Source: CAWIJK01 sp963836375 (lineage in GTDB: Bacteria > Actinomycetota > Acidimicrobiia > Acidimicrobiales > RAAP-2). Taken from it: 64,000 nt of DNA. The translations under genes were made by a program, and so were the position numbers. The DNA lies in assembly GCA_963836375.1 (NCBI GenBank), contig CAWIJK010000002.1:310001-374000 (forward strand), written 5' to 3'. Below are positions 32,194-40,791 of this stretch, piece by piece (the first letter of the stretch is position 1; the number at the start of each line of letters is the position of its first letter). Under the pieces are notes generated by a model, which saw nothing but the letters and a program-made list of their open reading frames with translations, was not told the origin of the DNA and did not search any database.

Positions 32194-32829
32194 GTGCGTT
32201 CCGAGGGTCGCCGGTTGGCCATGTTCCCCCTGTCGTGTGTCTTGTACCCGCTGGCCGAGTTGGTCCTGCAGGTCTTCGAGCCCCGCTACCAGGAGCTGCT
32301 GGCCGACTGCCTGGCCAAGGAGCGCGAGTTCGGCGTCGTGCTCATCGAGCGGGGCTCTGAGGTCGGTGGTGGGGACCAGAGGGTGGCGGTGGGCACCCTG
32401 GCCCGCATCGAGACGGCCGCCCCGCTGGGCGGGGGTCGCTGGGTCCTGTCCACCCGGGGCGTCCGTCGGCTCCGGGTGGCCCGATGGCTCCCCGACGACC
32501 CGTACCCGGTGGCCCTCGTCGACGAGGTGGCTCTCCCGCCCGCCCAAAGGGGCGGCGCGGGGCTGGCCCGGGCGGAACGGGCCGTGCGCCGCACCCGGGC
32601 CCTCCTCTCGGAGCTGGGGCGGGCCCCGGCCCTGGCCGGGCCCTTCGAGCTGGCCGACGACGCCGAACAGGCGGCGTGGAGGCTTTGTGCCCTGGCGCCG
32701 GTCAACCCCCTCGACGGCCAACGGCTGCTCGAGATCGACGACCCCGGTGAGCGCCTGGCGCACCTGGCCGACCTGTGCGACGCGCTCGCCGGTGACCTGT
32801 CGGGCCTGCTGGCCGAGGGCGGCAGCTGA
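32194..32829 (+). CDS. Lon-N substrate-binding-domain protein
   Basis: About 211 residues forming a stand-alone Lon N-terminal (LON) domain with no ATPase. Family motifs: RLAMFPLSCVLYPLAELVLQVFEPRY in segments, FGVVLIERGSEVGGGD, GTLARIETAAPL and RGVRRLRVARWL. The C-terminal half is helical (AERAVRRTRALLSELGR, DGQRLLEIDDPGERLAHLADL). Such proteins are common in actinobacteria with unknown function, perhaps substrate recruitment. GTG 32194 is preferred because CACAGT stands six bases before it; ATG 32221 is possible. Confidence 0.82.
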   Translation: MRSEGRRLAMFPLSCVLYPLAELVLQVFEPRYQELLADCLAKEREFGVVLIERGSEVGGGDQRVAVGTLARIETAAPLGGGRWVLSTRGVRRLRVARWLPDDPYPVALVDEVALPPAQRGGAGLARAERAVRRTRALLSELGRAPALAGPFELADDAEQAAWRLCALAPVNPLDGQRLLEIDDPGERLAHLADLCDALAGDLSGLLAEGGS

Positions 32830-32861
32830 GTCCCTCCCACGGGCGGCCGGCGGGCTCGGGG

Positions 32862-32889
32862 CCCCGGGCCCCGCCCGGGGGGCCCGGGG
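32862..32889. terminator. GC-rich 11-bp stem between convergent genes
   Basis: CCCCGGGCCCC and its complement with a 6-base loop lie between the Lon-N gene (+) and the hydrolase stop at 32890 (-). It is a likely bidirectional transcription end, though without a T-run. Confidence 0.5.
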
Positions 32890-33783
32890 TCACCCGAGGT
32901 GGGTCCGCACCGCGGCGACGAAGGCGGCGGGGTCCTCGACCATCGGGTAGTGCCCGAGCCGATCGAGGAAGACGAGGGGTGCCTCGGGACGGGCCTCGGC
33001 CAGGCGTCGGGCGATCGGAGCCACGGCGATCGGGTCCTTTGCTCCCCACACGATGGCCACGGGGGAGGGGTGGGCCTCGATGGCACCGGTGAAGCGCCGT
33101 TCGTTGCGGCGCCGCTCTTCGATGTAGCGGATGAGACGGGGGAGCAGTCGGTTGCCGCCGTCGTGGACCACCAGTTCTCCCATCGCCGACACCTCTGCCT
33201 CGTCGACCCTCGATGCCGGGCCGAAGGTGGCCGCGACCCCGGCCCCGACAGCGGCCGCGTCGACCGCTCCGTCATCGTTCAGCCGTTCGTCGGGCAGTGC
33301 TAGGAGCAACTCCTGGCCGGCGCTGAGGTGGGCCATGGCGATGTAGATGCTCCCGTTGGTGATGACCCGCTGGGTCACCGTGACCGGCCAGCGACCCTCG
33401 AGCTGGCGGGCCAACAGCTCGCCGCCGACGGTGTCGCCCAGGTCGTGGGTCAACAGCGCGGCCTCGGTCAAGCCCACGTCGGCCGTGTACGCGGCCACCA
33501 CGTCGGCTTCGAGGTCCAGGCGGTACGCGAGGTCCGGCTTGGCCGACAGGCCGTAGCCCAAGAGGTCGAGGAGGTACACCCGCCGGCCGGCCGACAGCGG
33601 ACCGACCACCCGGCGGAAGTCGAACGACGAGGTCGGGAACCCGTGGAGGACGAGCAAGGGCTCTCGGCGCTCGGGCCCGTCGGGCGCCACCTCGACGGTG
33701 AAGACCCGGTACCCGGCCAGGTCCCGGTACTGGCCCCGGGCCTCCCAGTCGGCCACCGAGGCGTGCTGCCAGCCCCCGGCCAA
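32890..33783 (-). CDS. Alpha/beta hydrolase with Asp nucleophile (dehalogenase/epoxide-hydrolase type)
   Basis: A 297-residue alpha/beta hydrolase. The oxyanion motif is LLVLHGFPTSSFDFRRVV (HGxP). The nucleophile elbow reads THDLGDTVGGEL with Asp in place of Ser, as in haloalkane dehalogenases, epoxide hydrolases and MEST-like proteins. The acid/base region is WGAKDPIA and the catalytic His is in RLGHYPMVEDP. The substrate could be an epoxide or halide; unknown. The TTG start at 33783 lies one base after the upstream oxidoreductase's stop, so they form an operon. GTG 33756 is an alternative start. Confidence 0.82.
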   Translation of the reverse strand: MAGGWQHASVADWEARGQYRDLAGYRVFTVEVAPDGPERREPLLVLHGFPTSSFDFRRVVGPLSAGRRVYLLDLLGYGLSAKPDLAYRLDLEADVVAAYTADVGLTEAALLTHDLGDTVGGELLARQLEGRWPVTVTQRVITNGSIYIAMAHLSAGQELLLALPDERLNDDGAVDAAAVGAGVAATFGPASRVDEAEVSAMGELVVHDGGNRLLPRLIRYIEERRRNERRFTGAIEAHPSPVAIVWGAKDPIAVAPIARRLAEARPEAPLVFLDRLGHYPMVEDPAAFVAAVRTHLG

Positions 33784-33784
33784 C

Positions 33785-34741
33785 TCAGGTCCCGGCCAGC
33801 TTGGCCACGACCGGCCCGAGGGCGTCCCAGCAGTCGGCCTCCACCGAGAAGTAGGTGATGCCGTACTCCGCCCGTCGCCACTCGAGCTCCTCGACCATCT
33901 CGTCGTGGGACCCGAGGAGGGCCAGCGGGACGTGCTGGGCGTCCGCCGGGTCGATGCCGAAGTGGGGGGCCATGGCGTCGAGGATGGACTGGCGGTCGTC
34001 GGTGACCATGGCGAAGCCGATCAGGGTGTTGAGCTCGAGGTCACCGAAGCGCTCGCCCGCCGCCTGGCGCACCCACTCGATCTTGCGCCGGGTGCTCTCC
34101 GGGCTGGCGTTGGGTGCCGACTCGGGGCCGGCCGAACCCGAGCGCAGGTCAACGTTGATGCTCACAATGTCGGCCTGGCGCCCGGCGATGGAGAGGACCC
34201 GCTTGCCGCCGCCCCCGATGATCAGCGGTGGTCGAGGTCGCTGCACCGGGCGGGGGCTCGGGGTGTGCTCGGCGATGGTGTAGTGGCGGCCAGAGAACGA
34301 GTAGGGCCCGTCGGCCTCCAGCAGCCCCTTGAGGACGGTGACCGCCTCTTCGAACCGGTCGACCCGCACGGCGGGGGGGTCATACGCGATGCCCGACTGC
34401 TCGTAGTCGGTCCGCATCCAGCCGGCGCCCAGACTGAGCTCGAGGCGGCCACCCGAGAGCAGGTCGACGGTGGCCATCTCCTTGGCCAGGACCAGGGGGT
34501 GGCGATAGTCGTTGTCGAAGACAAGGGCGCCCACCCGGAGCGACTCGGTGGCGTCGGCCGCCGCCATCATGGCCGGCACCGGCGCCAGCTGCTCGCCGAA
34601 GTGGTCCGGCATGAACAAGGTGGTGTAGCCGAGGTCCTCGGCCCGGCGCGCCTGGTCGGCCCAGGAGCGGGCGGTGCCCTCGGGGGCCTTGGAGAGCTGG
34701 GCGGCGAAGCGGAACTTCCGGGGATGTGCCATGGCCGACAT
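33785..34741 (-). CDS. LLM-class F420-dependent oxidoreductase
   Basis: TIM-barrel flavin/F420 oxidoreductase of about 318 residues in the luciferase-like family. Signatures: FRFAAQLSKAPEGTARSW, RRAEDLGYTTLFMPDHF, VGALVFDNDYRHPLVLAKE, LSLGAGWMRTDYEQSG, PPLIIGGGGKRVLSIAGR. The TIGR03621-type 'F420-dependent oxidoreductase' pattern is typical of actinobacteria, implying that the host makes coenzyme F420. The substrate is unknown. Followed by an Asp-type hydrolase one base downstream, so the two may act in one catabolic step series. Confidence 0.87.
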   Translation of the reverse strand: MSAMAHPRKFRFAAQLSKAPEGTARSWADQARRAEDLGYTTLFMPDHFGEQLAPVPAMMAAADATESLRVGALVFDNDYRHPLVLAKEMATVDLLSGGRLELSLGAGWMRTDYEQSGIAYDPPAVRVDRFEEAVTVLKGLLEADGPYSFSGRHYTIAEHTPSPRPVQRPRPPLIIGGGGKRVLSIAGRQADIVSINVDLRSGSAGPESAPNASPESTRRKIEWVRQAAGERFGDLELNTLIGFAMVTDDRQSILDAMAPHFGIDPADAQHVPLALLGSHDEMVEELEWRRAEYGITYFSVEADCWDALGPVVAKLAGT

Positions 34742-34810
34742 GGTGCCCCAACGGCCCCCGGCTTGTCCCGTGGCCGCCGGACGCCGGGCCCCGGGAGCCC
34801 GGCGAGCCTC

Positions 34811-35719
34811 TTAGAAGAAGCTGAACTTGGGGATGCCCGAGTCGGTCCCCTTGAAGAGCTCGCCCTTGGCCCCCACCAGCTCCGCCGGGGTCCAGGCGTG
34901 GTCACGGTGGACCTCGCCGACCGGGTGGAAGCCGCCCATGGCGTAGATGTTCCCGCCGAAGACGACGAAGACCTGGCCGTTGACGTCGGCCGCCTCGTCG
35001 GTGGCCAAGAAGGCGATCACCTGGGCGATGTTCTTCGGGTCCCACTCGTCGAACCCGTCGTCCTTCTTGGCCGCCATCTGTCCGAAGAGGTTCTCGGTCA
35101 TCCGGGTCCTCGCCCTCGGGGCGATGGCGTTGACCGTGACCCCGTAGCGCTCGAGTTCGCGGGCTAGCACCCAGGTCATCGAGGCGATACCGGCCTTGGC
35201 GGCCGAGTAGTTCGCCTGGCCGGCGTTGCCGTAGAGGCCGGCCTCCGACGACGTGTTGATGATGCGGCCCGAGGTCGGCTCACCGGACTTGGACTTGTTG
35301 CGCCAGTAGACGGCGGCGAAGTGGGTGGGGGCGAAGTGGCCCTTCAGGTGGACCCGGATGACGTCGTCCCAGTCCGACTCGTCCATGTTGAACGACATCT
35401 TGTCCCGGAGGATGCCGGCGTTGTTGACCAGGATGTCGAGGCTCCCGAAGCTGTCGACGGCCTGGTCGACCACGTTCTTGGCCCCGGCCCACGAGCTGAT
35501 GTCGTCGCCGTTGACCGCCGCCTTGCCGCCGGCCCCGGTGATGCTGTCGACCACCTCTTGGGCGGGGTGCACGTCGCCACCACCCTCACCGGTCACGGCG
35601 GCGCCGACGTCGTTGACGACCACCGTGGCGCCCTCGGAGGCGAGCAGCAGCGCCTCCTCGCGCCCGATCCCCCTGCCGGCTCCGGTGACGATCGCGACCT
35701 TGCCGTCGAGCAGTCCCAT
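34811..35719 (-). CDS. SDR-family dehydrogenase (multifunctional-enzyme-2/17-beta-HSD4-like)
   Basis: A 302-residue SDR: VTGAGRGIGREEALLLASEG, the NDVG segment after strand 2, LVNNAGILRDKMSFNMDESDW in parts, serine in INTSSEAGLYGN, and YSAAKAG (YxxxK). The NNAGILRDKS(F)xxM...DW pattern and long length match the dehydrogenase domain of peroxisomal MFE-2/17-beta-HSD type 4, which oxidises 3-hydroxyacyl-CoA. The ATG has an AGGAAGG ribosome site. Context (F420 oxidoreductase, hydrolase) fits lipid or steroid catabolism. Confidence 0.87.
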   Translation of the reverse strand: MGLLDGKVAIVTGAGRGIGREEALLLASEGATVVVNDVGAAVTGEGGGDVHPAQEVVDSITGAGGKAAVNGDDISSWAGAKNVVDQAVDSFGSLDILVNNAGILRDKMSFNMDESDWDDVIRVHLKGHFAPTHFAAVYWRNKSKSGEPTSGRIINTSSEAGLYGNAGQANYSAAKAGIASMTWVLARELERYGVTVNAIAPRARTRMTENLFGQMAAKKDDGFDEWDPKNIAQVIAFLATDEAADVNGQVFVVFGGNIYAMGGFHPVGEVHRDHAWTPAELVGAKGELFKGTDSGIPKFSFF

Positions 35720-35838
35720 GGGTGTCCTTCCTCTCGGTCAGTGCGGCCCGGGCCACTGGCGCCAGGGCCGAGCGCGGCGTCCGACGCCGCGCGGCCCCGG
35801 CAGCATGGCCGAAAGGGCGCCGCCGGGGCAAGACCGCG

Positions 35839-36885
35839 TCAGCGGCCCGACCAGGCGGTCGCCAGGTGCTCGGCGACCACCTCGGCGACCAGGGCGGTCG
35901 TCTCGGCCCGGGCCCGCCGCGGCCCCACGCGCTCTTCGAGGCTGACGATCCGGACCGCCCCGGACGGCCCGGGCAGTTCCAGGCCCGGGTCGGCCGACCC
36001 GACCACGCAGAGCACCGGGACCCGGCCGCCCACCAGGTCGAGCACCCCGCCCACGACCTTGCCGGCGAGCGAGGTCCGGTCCAGGCGGCCCTCCCCGGTC
36101 ACCACCAGGTCGGCCGGCTCCAGGCGCTGGCGGAGGCCCACCAGGTCAGCCACCAGGGCGAGGCCGGGCACCAGGCGGGCCCCCAGGGCGGCCAGCCCCC
36201 CGGCCAGCCCCCCGGCCGCCCCGCCGCCGGCCAGCCCGGTCACGTCGACGCCGAACTCGTGGCGGTAGCGCTCGGCCAGGGACCCGAGTCGGCCGGTGAG
36301 CTGGTCGACCTGGTCGGGGGTGGCCCCTTTCTGGGGGCCGAAGACGGCGGCGGCGTCGACGAAGCGGGTGGTCACGTCGCAGGCCACCACCAGGTCGGCT
36401 CCGCCCAGGGCGGCCCGAGAGCCGATGACCTTGACCGCGCCCCAGCCGCCGTCGGTGGTGGCCGAGCCGCCGACGGCCACCACGATCCGCCTGGCCCCGG
36501 CGGCGACGGCGGCCAGGACCAAGTGGCCCACCCCCGCCGTGTCGGCCCGGACCGGTTGGTCGCCGGTCGGGTTCTCGAGGAGGTCCCGCCCGGCGGCCCG
36601 GGCCATCTCGATCACCGCCGTCGGGCCCGGCCGACCGGGGCCCTCGACCATCCGCCAGGGCGCGTCGACCGGGGTCCCGAGGGGCCCGGGCACCGTGGTG
36701 CGGTGCTCGGTGCCCCCGACCGCATCGAGGGTGCCCTCGCCCCCGTCGGCCATCGGGACCTCGTCGGCCGACCAACCCAGCCGCCGGGCGGCCCCGGCCG
36801 CCGCCGCCGCCACCGCCGGCGCGCCGGCGGTCCCCCGGAACTTGTCGGGGGCGGCCACCAGATGCCTCGTCGGGCCCGCCGTCAT
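35839..36885 (-). CDS. glxK: Glycerate kinase (GlxK/GarK family)
   Basis: Glycerate kinase of about 348 residues (PF02595 type), ATP-dependent phosphorylation of glycerate. Signatures: HLVAAPDKFRGTAGAPAVAAA, VPMADGGEGTLDAVGG, VGGSATTDGGWGAVKVIG, ACDVTTRFVDAAAVFGPQKGAT in parts and VVTGEGRLDRTSLAGK. The ATG at 36883-36885 overlaps the stop of a 65-codon frame upstream (ATGA). The long N-terminal open frame before it has shadow composition and is left out. Confidence 0.9.
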   Translation of the reverse strand: MTAGPTRHLVAAPDKFRGTAGAPAVAAAAAGAARRLGWSADEVPMADGGEGTLDAVGGTEHRTTVPGPLGTPVDAPWRMVEGPGRPGPTAVIEMARAAGRDLLENPTGDQPVRADTAGVGHLVLAAVAAGARRIVVAVGGSATTDGGWGAVKVIGSRAALGGADLVVACDVTTRFVDAAAVFGPQKGATPDQVDQLTGRLGSLAERYRHEFGVDVTGLAGGGAAGGLAGGLAALGARLVPGLALVADLVGLRQRLEPADLVVTGEGRLDRTSLAGKVVGGVLDLVGGRVPVLCVVGSADPGLELPGPSGAVRIVSLEERVGPRRARAETTALVAEVVAEHLATAWSGR

Positions 36886-37079
36886 GGCGTGGCGATGCCT
36901 ACCGCGGTGGGGGCGACGTCCGGCCCGAGGGCCCGGCGCGCCCGGGTCACGCCGCCGAGGCGCTCCCCGCCCGCCCGCCCCACGAAGGCCCGGTCGCCCA
37001 CGACACGTGGCCAGCCTTGCCTGGTCGGCACCGCCAGGAGCCGGGCGCGCCGGTCGGCGGGTGGGCGGTCGTCGCTCAG
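36882..37079 (-). CDS. Possible 65-residue ORF between fkpA-like gene and glycerate kinase
   Basis: A minus-strand frame reading LLAVPTRQGWPRVVGDRAF then VTRARRALGPDVAPTAVG. Its TGA overlaps the glycerate kinase ATG (ATGA), and a CTG overlaps the FKBP stop. No ATG/GTG/TTG opens it, except a GTG inside that would give about 50 residues. Coupling geometry favours a real gene, but I recognise no family and the composition is arginine rich. Confidence 0.3.
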   Translation of the reverse strand: MSDDRPPADRRARLLAVPTRQGWPRVVGDRAFVGRAGGERLGGVTRARRALGPDVAPTAVGIATP

Positions 37080-37453
37080 CGGACGTCGACCAGGTCGACC
37101 ACGAACACCAGGGTCTCGTTGGGCCCGATGACGCCGCCGGCACCTCGGGCGCCGTAGCCGAGGTCGGGGGGGATGGTCAGCCGTCGCCGCCCCCCGACCC
37201 GCATCCCGCTCACGCCCCGGTCCCAGCCGCCGATCACGTGACCCTGGCCGAGCGGGAAGTCGAAGGCCTCGCCCCGGTCCCACGACGAGTCGAACTGGTT
37301 GCCGGTCGACCACGAGACCCCGACGTAGTGGACGACCACGGTGCTGCCCGGCCCGGCCTCGGCACCCGAGCCCTCGGTCACGTCTTCGATCAAGAGGTCC
37401 TCGGGCGGTGGGCCCTCGGGCACGGTGACGTCGGGCTTGATCTGCTCGGCCAT
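37076..37453 (-). CDS. FKBP-type peptidyl-prolyl cis-trans isomerase
   Basis: A single-domain FKBP of 125 residues, cytoplasmic (no signal peptide). Core: VVVHYVGVSWSTGNQFDSSWDRGE in parts, FPLGQGHVIGGWDRGVSGMRVGGRR and LTIPPDLGYGARG, followed by GPNETLVFVVDLVDV. It catalyses prolyl isomerisation in protein folding. TAGGGT six bases before the ATG indicates a leaderless mRNA. It lies 92 bp downstream of tRNA-Leu on the same strand. Confidence 0.93.
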   Translation of the reverse strand: MAEQIKPDVTVPEGPPPEDLLIEDVTEGSGAEAGPGSTVVVHYVGVSWSTGNQFDSSWDRGEAFDFPLGQGHVIGGWDRGVSGMRVGGRRRLTIPPDLGYGARGAGGVIGPNETLVFVVDLVDVR

Positions 37454-37459
37454 CGCCCG

Positions 37460-37465
37460 ACCCTA
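37460..37465 (-). promoter_or_regulatory. -10 box (TAGGGT) for leaderless FKBP gene
   Basis: TAGGGT ends six bases before ATG 37453. Confidence 0.5.
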
Positions 37466-37545
37466 CCGCCGAGCCCGCCCGAGGCGGTGGGCGAGGCGTG
37501 GCCCCCGGGGCCGGTGGGGCCGTCGCCGGGGGTTGCCGACGAGGG

Positions 37546-37627
37546 TGCGGACGAGAGGATTCGAACCTCCACCCCCGAAGGGACCGGGACCTAAACCCGG
37601 CGCGTCTACCGATTCCGCCACGTCCGC
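37546..37627 (-). tRNA. tRNA-Leu (UAG anticodon)
   Basis: On the minus strand the acceptor GCGGACG pairs with CGTCCGC, the D-arm is TGGCGGAATCGGTAGACGCG, and the anticodon loop TTTAGGT gives UAG (reads CUA). A long class II variable arm is built around CCCTTCGGGGG. The T-arm is GGAGGTTCGAATCC. CCA is not encoded (A then CCC). Complete cloverleaf. Confidence 0.93.
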
Positions 37628-37790
37628 AGCGGCGCCCTCGGGCGCCCAGTCAGTCTACGACGGCTGACCTGGGCCGCCGGGCGACGAGAGGGGAGCGGCG
37701 GCGGCACGGCGGGCGATTGGGGTCCCGGCGGACACCACCGGGTGCTGGGGGTTCGTGCCTGCGATGTACCCGGACCAGCCCGGGGACGGG

Positions 37791-37796
37791 TAGCCT
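37791..37796 (+). promoter_or_regulatory. -10 box (TAGCCT) for leaderless clpP
   Basis: TAGCCT ends six bases before the clpP ATG. Confidence 0.45.
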
Positions 37797-37802
37797 CGGG
37801 GG

Positions 37803-38414
37803 ATGCCCAGTGACCTCCCGCTCCCCGCTGTCGTGTCCGCTGCCGGCGGCTCGGACCCCACGGCGGACATCTACCAGCGGCTGTTGAAGGAGCGCATCGT
37901 CTTCATCGGAAGCGCCATCGACCAGAACACGGCCAATCTGGTCTGCGCCCAGCTCATCCTCTTGGAGTCCGAGGACCACGAGCGCGACATTTCGCTCTAC
38001 ATCAACTCGCCCGGTGGATCGGTCACCGACGGGCTGGCGATCTACGACACGATGCAGTACGTCCGTCCCGACGTGAGCACGATCTGCGTCGGGCTGGCCG
38101 CCTCGATGGGCCAGTTCCTGCTCTGCGCCGGTGCGCCGGGGAAGCGGTTCGCCCTGCCCCACTCCCGGATCCTGATGCACCAGCCCTCGGGGGCCATGCA
38201 GGGCCAGGCGGCCGACATCGCCATCCAGGCCGAGCAGATCGTCTACCTCAAGCGGATGATGGCCGAGCGCATCGCCTATCACACCGGTCAGCCGGTGGAG
38301 CGGATCGAGACCGACTCGGACCGCGACCGCTGGTTCACGGCCGAAGAGGCCAAGGAGTACGGGTTCATCGACCAGGTCATCGACCGGTCGGCGGCCCAAG
38401 TCGGGGGCAGCTGA
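37803..38414 (+). CDS. clpP: ATP-dependent Clp protease proteolytic subunit
   Basis: Serine peptidase of 203 residues that forms the Clp barrel with ClpX/ClpC. The triad is in place: Ser in GLAASMGQFLL, His in ILMHQPSGAMQGQA, Asp in SDRDRWFTAEEA. SLYINSPGGSVTDGLAIYDTMQ lines the chamber. Actinobacteria normally carry clpP1-clpP2 (often with tig and clpX). Here a single clpP stands two bases before a polysaccharide-exporter permease. It may be an extra paralogue, or the pair may have been separated. TAGCCT six bases before the ATG suggests a leaderless mRNA. Confidence 0.93.
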   Translation: MPSDLPLPAVVSAAGGSDPTADIYQRLLKERIVFIGSAIDQNTANLVCAQLILLESEDHERDISLYINSPGGSVTDGLAIYDTMQYVRPDVSTICVGLAASMGQFLLCAGAPGKRFALPHSRILMHQPSGAMQGQAADIAIQAEQIVYLKRMMAERIAYHTGQPVERIETDSDRDRWFTAEEAKEYGFIDQVIDRSAAQVGGS

Positions 38415-38416
38415 GC

Positions 38417-39454
38417 GTGGCGCTCGAAGCGCCGGCCCCCGCCCCGGGGAGTCGGCCCTCGCCCCCTGGGCACCGCCCGGCGCCGCCACCTCCCGAACGG
38501 GTGCCCGACGCCTCACCGATGGCCGAGCCCGGTGGCGTGGCCAAGACCACCCGGGTGGTGTCGGCCCACATCAGCGTCACCCGGCGGCTGGCCGAGATCT
38601 GGCGGTGCCGCGAGCTGCTGATCTACCTGGTCCGCACCGAGATCAAGGTCAAGTACAAGAATTCGTTCCTCGGGCTCTTGTGGTCGATGCTGTCGCCGGC
38701 CATGACCCTGGTCGTCTACACCCTGGTCTTCAGCGTCTTCCTCAAGAATGGCATCCCCCACTTCGTCATCTTCTTGTTCTCGGGGCTCCTCTTGTGGAAC
38801 TTCTTCTCGACGGCTGTCCAGACGGCGACCGGGGTGGTGGTGAACAACTCGGGACTGGTCAAGAAGGTCTCGTTCCCCCGGGAGATCCTGGCGCTGGCCG
38901 CCGTCGGCTCGGCCGGGGTCTTCATGTTCTTCCAGATCTGCGTCATGGGCATCTTCATGGCGGTGCTCCAGCTGGCTCCGGCCTGGAACCTGCTGTACCT
39001 GCTGATTGTTGGACTGATCCCCTGCGTCGTCTTCGCCTCGGCCCTGGCCATCTTCCTGGCGTCGATCAACGTCTACATGCGCGACACCCAGCACCTGGTC
39101 GAGGTGATCGTGGGGGCCGCCTGGTTCTGGGCCTGTCCGATCGTCTACTCGTACCAGAACACCGTGGCCCCCAAGCTCCACGCCCACCACCTCACCTGGC
39201 TCTACTTCCTCAACCCGATGACCCCGTTGGTCATGACCTATCAGCGGGTGCTCTACGACTTCCCCGGACTGGTCACCTTGACCACCAAGCACGCCCCCGG
39301 GACCCCGGCCCCGACGGCGCACCTGCTCCCGCCCTGGCCGGCGTCCACCTACGTCTGGGCCGACGCCATCGTCCTGGGCGTCTCGGTGGTGCTGTTCTTC
39401 GGGGCAATGGTCGTGTTCGGCCGCTTGGCCGGCAACTTCGCCGAGGAGCTCTGA
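38417..39454 (+). CDS. ABC-2 type polysaccharide export permease (Wzm-like)
   Basis: Inner-membrane subunit of a glycan/teichoic-acid exporter, 345 residues. After a ~60-residue proline-rich cytoplasmic lead comes the family entry LLIYLVRTEIKVKYKNSFLGLLWSMLSP in parts. Six hydrophobic spans follow, including MTLVVYTLVFSVFLKNG, FVIFLFSGLLLWNFFSTA, VFMFFQICVMGIFMAVLQL and AIVLGVSVVLFFGAMVVFG. The VNVYMRDTQHLVEV-like loop (NVYMRDTQ) is diagnostic for Wzm/TagG. GTG 38417 lies two bases after clpP, and Wzt follows after two bases. Confidence 0.9.
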   Translation: MALEAPAPAPGSRPSPPGHRPAPPPPERVPDASPMAEPGGVAKTTRVVSAHISVTRRLAEIWRCRELLIYLVRTEIKVKYKNSFLGLLWSMLSPAMTLVVYTLVFSVFLKNGIPHFVIFLFSGLLLWNFFSTAVQTATGVVVNNSGLVKKVSFPREILALAAVGSAGVFMFFQICVMGIFMAVLQLAPAWNLLYLLIVGLIPCVVFASALAIFLASINVYMRDTQHLVEVIVGAAWFWACPIVYSYQNTVAPKLHAHHLTWLYFLNPMTPLVMTYQRVLYDFPGLVTLTTKHAPGTPAPTAHLLPPWPASTYVWADAIVLGVSVVLFFGAMVVFGRLAGNFAEEL

Positions 39455-39456
39455 GC

Positions 39457-40791
39457 GTGGGCAGCATGGCCGTCGAGGTCCAAGACGTCTCCAAGCGCTT
39501 CCGGCTCTACCACGAGAAGTACGACTCGTTCAAAGAGCGGCTGGTCCATGCCGGCCGGGCCCCCTACGAGGACCTGTGGGCGTTGCGCAACGTCTCCTTC
39601 GATGTCCAGGAGGGAGAGACGGTGGGCATCCTCGGGCGGAACGGCTCGGGCAAGTCGACCGCCCTCAAGTGCATCTGCGGGGTGCTCCAGCCCACCACCG
39701 GCCAGGTCGTGGTGCGCGGCACCCTGGCCGGGCTGCTCGAGCTCGGTGCGGGCTTCCAGCAGGAGCTGAGCGGCCGGGAGAACATCTACCTCAACGGCTC
39801 GATGCTCGGCCTCTCGAAGAAGGAGGTCGACCGCGTCCTCGACGAGGTGGTCGAGTTCGCCGAGCTGGGCCAATTCATCGATCAGCAGGTGAAGTTCTAC
39901 TCCTCGGGCATGTACGTGAGACTGGGTTTCGCCGTGGCGGTCAACGTGGACCCCGACGTCCTGGTGGTCGACGAGGTCCTCGCCGTGGGGGACGAGCGGT
40001 TCCAGCGCAAGTGCATGGACCGGATCAAGACCTTCCAGAAGGAGGGCCGGACCATCCTGTTCGTCTCGCACTCGCCGGACCTGGTCCGCTCCATCTGCGA
40101 CCGCGCCGTGGTGCTGAGCGACGGCTACATGATCGGTGAAGGGACCCCCGGCGAGGCCGTGCGGCTCTTCCGCGAGCGGCTGCTCGAGGCCGGCGACGTG
40201 CTGGCCCTCGGCATCGAGACCCCCGAACCGGTCGACGACCGCCCGAAGCTGCCGGACCGGCTCCCGACGTCGATCCAGGTCAGCGGGGAGTCGGCGGCTG
40301 AGAAGGCGGACCGGGCCCGACCCGTGCGCCTGAGTGAGGTCATCCCGTACTTCGACCAGCACCTCGAGCGGCGCTACCTGCTGCCCGGCGAGACCCTCAT
40401 CGTGCGGGTCGCCTTCCGGGCGTCCATCCCGGCCGAGGGGGTGGTCTTCTCGATCGAGGTCCGCGACAACGAGTCCAACGTGCTCTTCCACACCGACACC
40501 GACATCATGGGGCTCCCGGTCGACCTCCCGGCCGGGCCGGGCGCCATCGACTTCCACTTCGAGTCGCTGCCGCTGTTCGACGGTGCGTACGACATCGTGG
40601 TCGGGGTCTCGGGGTCGGGAGGGATCCTCTACGACTGGCAGGAGCCGGCCTGCAAGTTCGAGGTGATGAACCCCGGCCGCTCGACCGGCGTGGTGGCCAT
40701 GCCGCTTCGGGTGGCGATCGTGCCCCGCGAATGGGTCGACGAATCGGTCGACCCCTCGGCGTGGGTCGACCCGGCCGGGGCCGGGCGGTGA
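39457..40791 (+). CDS. ABC transporter ATPase of polysaccharide export with Wzt C-terminal domain
   Basis: Nucleotide-binding subunit of the exporter, 444 residues. Walker A is GILGRNGSGKST, the signature is FYSSGMYVRLGFAV, Walker B is VLVVDEVLAVGD and the H-loop is FVSHS. Residues ~300-430 form a Wzt-type carbohydrate-binding beta-sandwich (VVFSIEVRDNESNVLFHTDT in parts, FDGAYDIVVGVSG), which in E. coli O9a reads the modified glycan end. That implies an exported polymer with a terminal modification; the methyltransferase encoded next could supply it. Start GTG 39457; the stop overlaps the next gene as GTGA. Confidence 0.92.
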   Translation: MGSMAVEVQDVSKRFRLYHEKYDSFKERLVHAGRAPYEDLWALRNVSFDVQEGETVGILGRNGSGKSTALKCICGVLQPTTGQVVVRGTLAGLLELGAGFQQELSGRENIYLNGSMLGLSKKEVDRVLDEVVEFAELGQFIDQQVKFYSSGMYVRLGFAVAVNVDPDVLVVDEVLAVGDERFQRKCMDRIKTFQKEGRTILFVSHSPDLVRSICDRAVVLSDGYMIGEGTPGEAVRLFRERLLEAGDVLALGIETPEPVDDRPKLPDRLPTSIQVSGESAAEKADRARPVRLSEVIPYFDQHLERRYLLPGETLIVRVAFRASIPAEGVVFSIEVRDNESNVLFHTDTDIMGLPVDLPAGPGAIDFHFESLPLFDGAYDIVVGVSGSGGILYDWQEPACKFEVMNPGRSTGVVAMPLRVAIVPREWVDESVDPSAWVDPAGAGR

